Origin: UBA685 sp002299005
Lineage (GTDB): Bacteria; Pseudomonadota; Alphaproteobacteria; Puniceispirillales; Puniceispirillaceae
Direction: 5' to 3'
DNA length: 24,938 nt
Assembly: GCA_963966775.1 (NCBI GenBank)
Contig: CAXAAH010000020.1
Location: 1-24,938, forward strand
The number at the start of each line of letters is the position of its first letter. Within the stretch, counting starts at the first letter, position 1. A program made the translations under genes and the position numbers. The notes beneath the pieces were generated by a model. It was not told the DNA's origin. It ran no database searches and saw nothing but the letters and a program-made list of their open reading frames with translations. This document shows positions 21,783 through 24,938 of the stretch, one piece after another.

Positions 21783-24404
21783 ATGCTTGGCTCTCTTGCG
21801 AAATCACTTTTTGGCTCGCCAAATGACCGTGAAGTTAAAAAACTAACAGCTTCGGTTGCGGCGATTAATGAACGCGAGCCGCATTATGAAGCGCTCTCTG
21901 ATGAGGCTTTGCGCGAAGAGACAATGCGTCTCAAAGAGCTTGTCGCAAATGGCACATCTTTGGATGATGTGCTGGTTGATGCCTTTGCTTTGGTGCGTGA
22001 AGGGGCAAAACGTAGCCTTGGCCAGCGCCATTATGATGTCCAGCTGATGGGCGGTATCGTTCTGCATCAGGGCAAAATCTCTGAGATGAAGACAGGTGAG
22101 GGTAAGACACTTGTCGGGACTTTGGCGGTCTTTTTGAACGCGCTGACAGGCAAGGGCGTTCATGTCGTCACGGTGAATGATTATTTGGCAAGCCGTGATA
22201 GCCAATGGATGGGGCAGGTTTATGAATTTTTGGGCCTGAGCGTCGGCGTTATCAAAGGCGGCATCGATGATGAGACACGCCGCGCCGCCTATGCGTCTGA
22301 TATCACCTATGGGACAAATAATGAATTCGGCTTTGATTATCTGCGCGATAATTTGAAATTCGAATTAGCCTCAATGGTTCAGCGCGGTCATCATTATGCG
22401 ATTGTTGATGAGGTCGATTCTATTCTGATTGATGAGGCGCGTACACCGCTTGTTATCTCAGGGCCAACAGAGACAGCGGCCGAGCAATATATTGCGATGA
22501 ATAAGCTTGTGCCGCATTTGGTCGAAGCTGATTATGAAAAAGATGAAAAGCAACGCTCTGTCACCCTCACAGAAGAAGGTGTGCAGCATATCGAAGAATT
22601 GGCCGTTGAAGCTGGTTTGATGTCAGAGGGCACCTCTTTATATGATGGCAATAATATCGGCCTGTTGCATCATGTGACGCAAGCCCTGCGCGCGCACAAG
22701 CTGTTCGATAAGGACACGCATTATATGGTGCGCGGCGATCAGGTTGTCATCATTGATGAATTTACCGGCCGCGCGATGGATGGCAGACGCTTTTCAGATG
22801 GCTTGCACCAATCGCTAGAAGCCAAAGAAGGCGTGCAAATTCAGGCTGAAAACCAAACTTTGGCCTCTGTTACCTATCAGAATTATTTCCGCCTTTATGA
22901 AAAGCTCGCTGGTATGACAGGGACAGCTTTGACAGAGGCTGGCGAATTTTCAGAGATTTATAAGCTTGAGGTCGTCGCTATCCCAACCAATAAGGATGTG
23001 GCGCGTCTTGATTATGATGATGAGGTTTACCGCACATCAGAAGAGCGCGATAATGCGGTTATCGAACTTATCGAAGATTGTCGTGAACGTGGTCAGCCTA
23101 TTCTGGTGGGTACGGTGACGATTGAAAAATCAGAAAGCCTTGCCGGCGTTTTGAAGAAAAAGAAAATCCCGCATCAGGTGCTAAATGCGCGCTTCCACGA
23201 AGCTGAGGCAGAGATTATTGCCCAAGCAGGTGTGCCAGGGGCGGTGACGATTGCCACCAATATGGCAGGCCGTGGGACAGATATTCAGCTGGGCGGTAAT
23301 TTGGATATGCGCTTGGCACAAGAGGGTGACAAGCTAACCGATAAAAAGCGCGCCGCTATCACCGCCGAAGTAGAAGAGATGAAACAGGCGGCGCTTGCCG
23401 CTGGTGGTCTTTATGTCATCGGCACAGAGCGTCATGAATCGCGCCGTATCGATAACCAGCTTCGCGGTCGTACAGGGCGCCAGGGTGACCCTGGTGCGTC
23501 GAAATTCTTCTTGTCTTTGCAAGATGATTTGATGCGCATTTTTGGCTCTGAAAAGCTGGATGGTATGTTGCAAAAGCTGGGCCTTGATGAAGGCGAGGCG
23601 ATTACGCATGTGTGGATTAACAAGGCTGTGGAAAAGGCCCAATCCAAAGTTGAAGCGCATAATTTCGAGATTAGAAAACAGCTTTTGCGCTTTGATGATG
23701 TGATGAATGATCAGCGCCAAGTGATCTTTGCCCAACGTCGTGAGATTATGGAAGCCTCTGATGTCAATGAGACTGTGTCGGATATGCGCCATGATGTGAT
23801 CGAATCAATCATCGATGATTCAATCCCGCAAGGCAGCTTTGTTGACCAGTGGGATGCGGATAAATTCCAAGCTGAATCTGCGCAATATTTGGGTCTGCGC
23901 CTTGAGGCAAAGGAATGGTTTGAAGAAGATGGTATCGCCGAGATTGAACTCTCTGAGCGTCTGACATCTCTGTCTGATAAGCATATGGCAGAAAAAGCGG
24001 TGCGCTTTGGCCCTGAGGTCATGCGGATGGCTGAAAAATCATTGCTATTGCAAGTGCTAGACCAGCAATGGAAAGAGCATCTGTTGGGGCTTGATCAATT
24101 GCGTCAAGGCATTGGTCTGCGCGCCTATGCGCAAAAAGATCCGCTGAATGAATATAAAAAAGAAGCCTTTGCGATGTTCGAAGGCATGCTTGAAAGAATG
24201 CGTCGTATGGTGACGTTGGCGCTATCGCATGTCGAGGTGCGCTCGCCAGAAGAACAGCAAGCCGCCCAAGCAGAAGCGCAAGTAAACGCAAAAGCCCAAG
24301 CCCAAGCAAACGCCCAGCAGGCGGCCGGTGCTAAGGTAGGCCGTAATGATCCTTGCCCATGCGGGTCTGGCAAGAAATACAAACATTGCCACGGTGCCCT
24401 ATAG
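21783..24404 (+). CDS. secA: preprotein translocase ATPase SecA
   Basis: SecA is the motor that pushes unfolded preproteins through SecYEG. The 873-residue length is normal. Walker A is MKTGEGKT (102-109), the DEAD-type motif II is DEVD (209-212), and YGTNNEFGFDYLRDN (176-190) is a SecA signature. GTDIQLGGN and RTGRQGDPGASKFFLSLQDDLMRIF mark the second ATPase half. The C-terminal linker is Ala/Gln-rich low complexity (about 827-850), followed by the SecB- and zinc-binding tail with C858, C860, C869 and H870 (CPCGSGKKYKHCHG). The intact tail suggests SecB is used. ATG 21783 fits the family start MLGSLAKSLFGS, though the ribosome site is weak. The DUF1178 gene follows after 19 bases. The call is secure. 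Confidence 0.98.
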   Translation: MLGSLAKSLFGSPNDREVKKLTASVAAINEREPHYEALSDEALREETMRLKELVANGTSLDDVLVDAFALVREGAKRSLGQRHYDVQLMGGIVLHQGKISEMKTGEGKTLVGTLAVFLNALTGKGVHVVTVNDYLASRDSQWMGQVYEFLGLSVGVIKGGIDDETRRAAYASDITYGTNNEFGFDYLRDNLKFELASMVQRGHHYAIVDEVDSILIDEARTPLVISGPTETAAEQYIAMNKLVPHLVEADYEKDEKQRSVTLTEEGVQHIEELAVEAGLMSEGTSLYDGNNIGLLHHVTQALRAHKLFDKDTHYMVRGDQVVIIDEFTGRAMDGRRFSDGLHQSLEAKEGVQIQAENQTLASVTYQNYFRLYEKLAGMTGTALTEAGEFSEIYKLEVVAIPTNKDVARLDYDDEVYRTSEERDNAVIELIEDCRERGQPILVGTVTIEKSESLAGVLKKKKIPHQVLNARFHEAEAEIIAQAGVPGAVTIATNMAGRGTDIQLGGNLDMRLAQEGDKLTDKKRAAITAEVEEMKQAALAAGGLYVIGTERHESRRIDNQLRGRTGRQGDPGASKFFLSLQDDLMRIFGSEKLDGMLQKLGLDEGEAITHVWINKAVEKAQSKVEAHNFEIRKQLLRFDDVMNDQRQVIFAQRREIMEASDVNETVSDMRHDVIESIIDDSIPQGSFVDQWDADKFQAESAQYLGLRLEAKEWFEEDGIAEIELSERLTSLSDKHMAEKAVRFGPEVMRMAEKSLLLQVLDQQWKEHLLGLDQLRQGIGLRAYAQKDPLNEYKKEAFAMFEGMLERMRRMVTLALSHVEVRSPEEQQAAQAEAQVNAKAQAQANAQQAAGAKVGRNDPCPCGSGKKYKHCHGAL

Positions 24405-24423
24405 GAGGGGTGTCTTATCGCCT

Positions 24424-24938
24424 ATGATTAAATATCAGCTGATTTGTCACCAAAACCATGAATTTGAGGGCTGGTTTTCTAGCTCTGCCTCTTTTGCTGA
24501 CCAACAGGCATCGGGCTATGTTGACTGCCCCTTTTGTGGCAGTACAGATGTGCGGCGCGCCTTGATGGCACCGAATTTGAATAGCCCAAAGACGCGCAAA
24601 CAGCCTGATTTACCAGCCCTGCCAGAGCCACAAGATCTGCCAAAAGAGATCGTCGCCAATGATACGCCCGCATCTGAGGGCGCAGTTCCGCCGCTTGCCA
24701 AATTGAGCGCGGCTGACCAGCAAGCGGTCGTCGGCGCGGCTATGACCGCTTTGCGTGATATGCATAAAAAGGTCAAAAAAGACTTCACAGATGTCGGCAC
24801 ACGCTTTGCCGATGAAGCGCGGGCCATGCATCATGGGGAAAAAGACCAAAAGCCTATCTATGGGACAACCACGCAAGATGAGCGTGAAGAGCTGGCTGAT
24901 GAGGGCGTGATTTATCATCATCTGCCCGATTTGCCGCC
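24424..24938 (+). CDS. DUF1178 family protein (3' end cut by the window)
   Basis: The frame from ATG 24424 is open to the window edge (171 full codons) and is therefore partial. It begins MIKYQLICHQNHEFEGWF and has a possible zinc ribbon formed by C8 and H9 with C39PFC42, the DUF1178 hallmark. A central Pro/acidic linker follows, then a conserved C-terminal half containing FTDVGTRFADEARAMHHGE and PIYGTTT. Most of the family's length is present. AGGAGG (24403-24408) overlaps the secA stop but lies 15 bases from the ATG, longer than usual; no nearer in-frame start exists. Elsewhere in alphaproteobacteria this gene often adjoins grxC and the nitrilase-type gene; here it follows secA. Function is unknown. 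Confidence 0.88.
   Translation, partial: MIKYQLICHQNHEFEGWFSSSASFADQQASGYVDCPFCGSTDVRRALMAPNLNSPKTRKQPDLPALPEPQDLPKEIVANDTPASEGAVPPLAKLSAADQQAVVGAAMTALRDMHKKVKKDFTDVGTRFADEARAMHHGEKDQKPIYGTTTQDEREELADEGVIYHHLPDLP

Noticed and set aside
23334..23792. Minus-strand 152-codon frame within secA
   Set aside because: Antisense to strongly conserved SecA motifs, with no start signals.

Overview
The window is a core-genome segment of an alphaproteobacterium. Supporting signs are a class I (archaeal-type) lysyl-tRNA synthetase, aerobic cobaltochelatase genes cobS/cobT beside a J-domain gene, bolA and rpmB, the aroK-aroB-CorC block facing away from xerD and accA, the ppiC-argJ-mutT block facing away from secA, and small families typical of the group (an RHH_4-like protein, DUF2889, DUF1178). 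Base composition looks moderate, about half G+C by eye, and uniform. Together with the compact spacing this would suit a marine lineage such as SAR116/Puniceispirillum-like bacteria, but that placement is inference. I see no tRNA, rRNA, insertion sequence, prophage or CRISPR array.

Layout. 1-2.9 kb: lysK-pyrD on the plus strand. 2.9-3.8 kb: a ribbon-helix-helix gene (minus) and rpmB (plus) leave a shared spacer; rpmB ends at a strong bidirectional terminator shared with cobT. 3.8-7.4 kb: minus-strand operon J-domain gene -> cobS -> cobT, probably leaderless, whose -10 box overlaps that of the divergent bolA. 7.8-11.5 kb: minus-strand operon aroK -> aroB -> CorC-like CNNM/CBS membrane protein -> DUF2889. 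11.8-15.9 kb: plus-strand run of a 45-residue membrane microprotein, a 673-residue exported protein of unknown function, xerD and accA. 15.9-18.0 kb: minus-strand comF -> grxC -> nitrilase-family amidase. 18.0-18.9 kb: methyltransferase (plus). 18.9-21.5 kb: minus-strand ppiC-type isomerase -> argJ -> mutT. 21.8 kb to the end: secA and a DUF1178 gene that runs off the edge.

Functionally these are housekeeping genes: aminoacylation and ribosome assembly (lysK, rpmB), pyrimidine, shikimate and arginine synthesis (pyrD, aroK/aroB, argJ), cobalt insertion into B12 (cobS/cobT), fatty acid synthesis (accA), chromosome resolution (xerD), nucleotide-pool cleaning (mutT), thiol metabolism (grxC, amidase), and protein export and periplasmic folding (secA, ppiC).

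No clearly new multi-gene system is visible. The points most worth checking are (i) inverted repeats holding the stop codons at all five convergent gene junctions, one of which gives PyrD and an unrelated RHH protein almost the same C-terminus; (ii) an eight-codon leader reading frame with tandem Lys codons and an A8 run ending one base before lysK; (iii) overlapping divergent -10 boxes between bolA and the J-domain/cobST operon; (iv) the uncharacterised microprotein and exported protein upstream of xerD.
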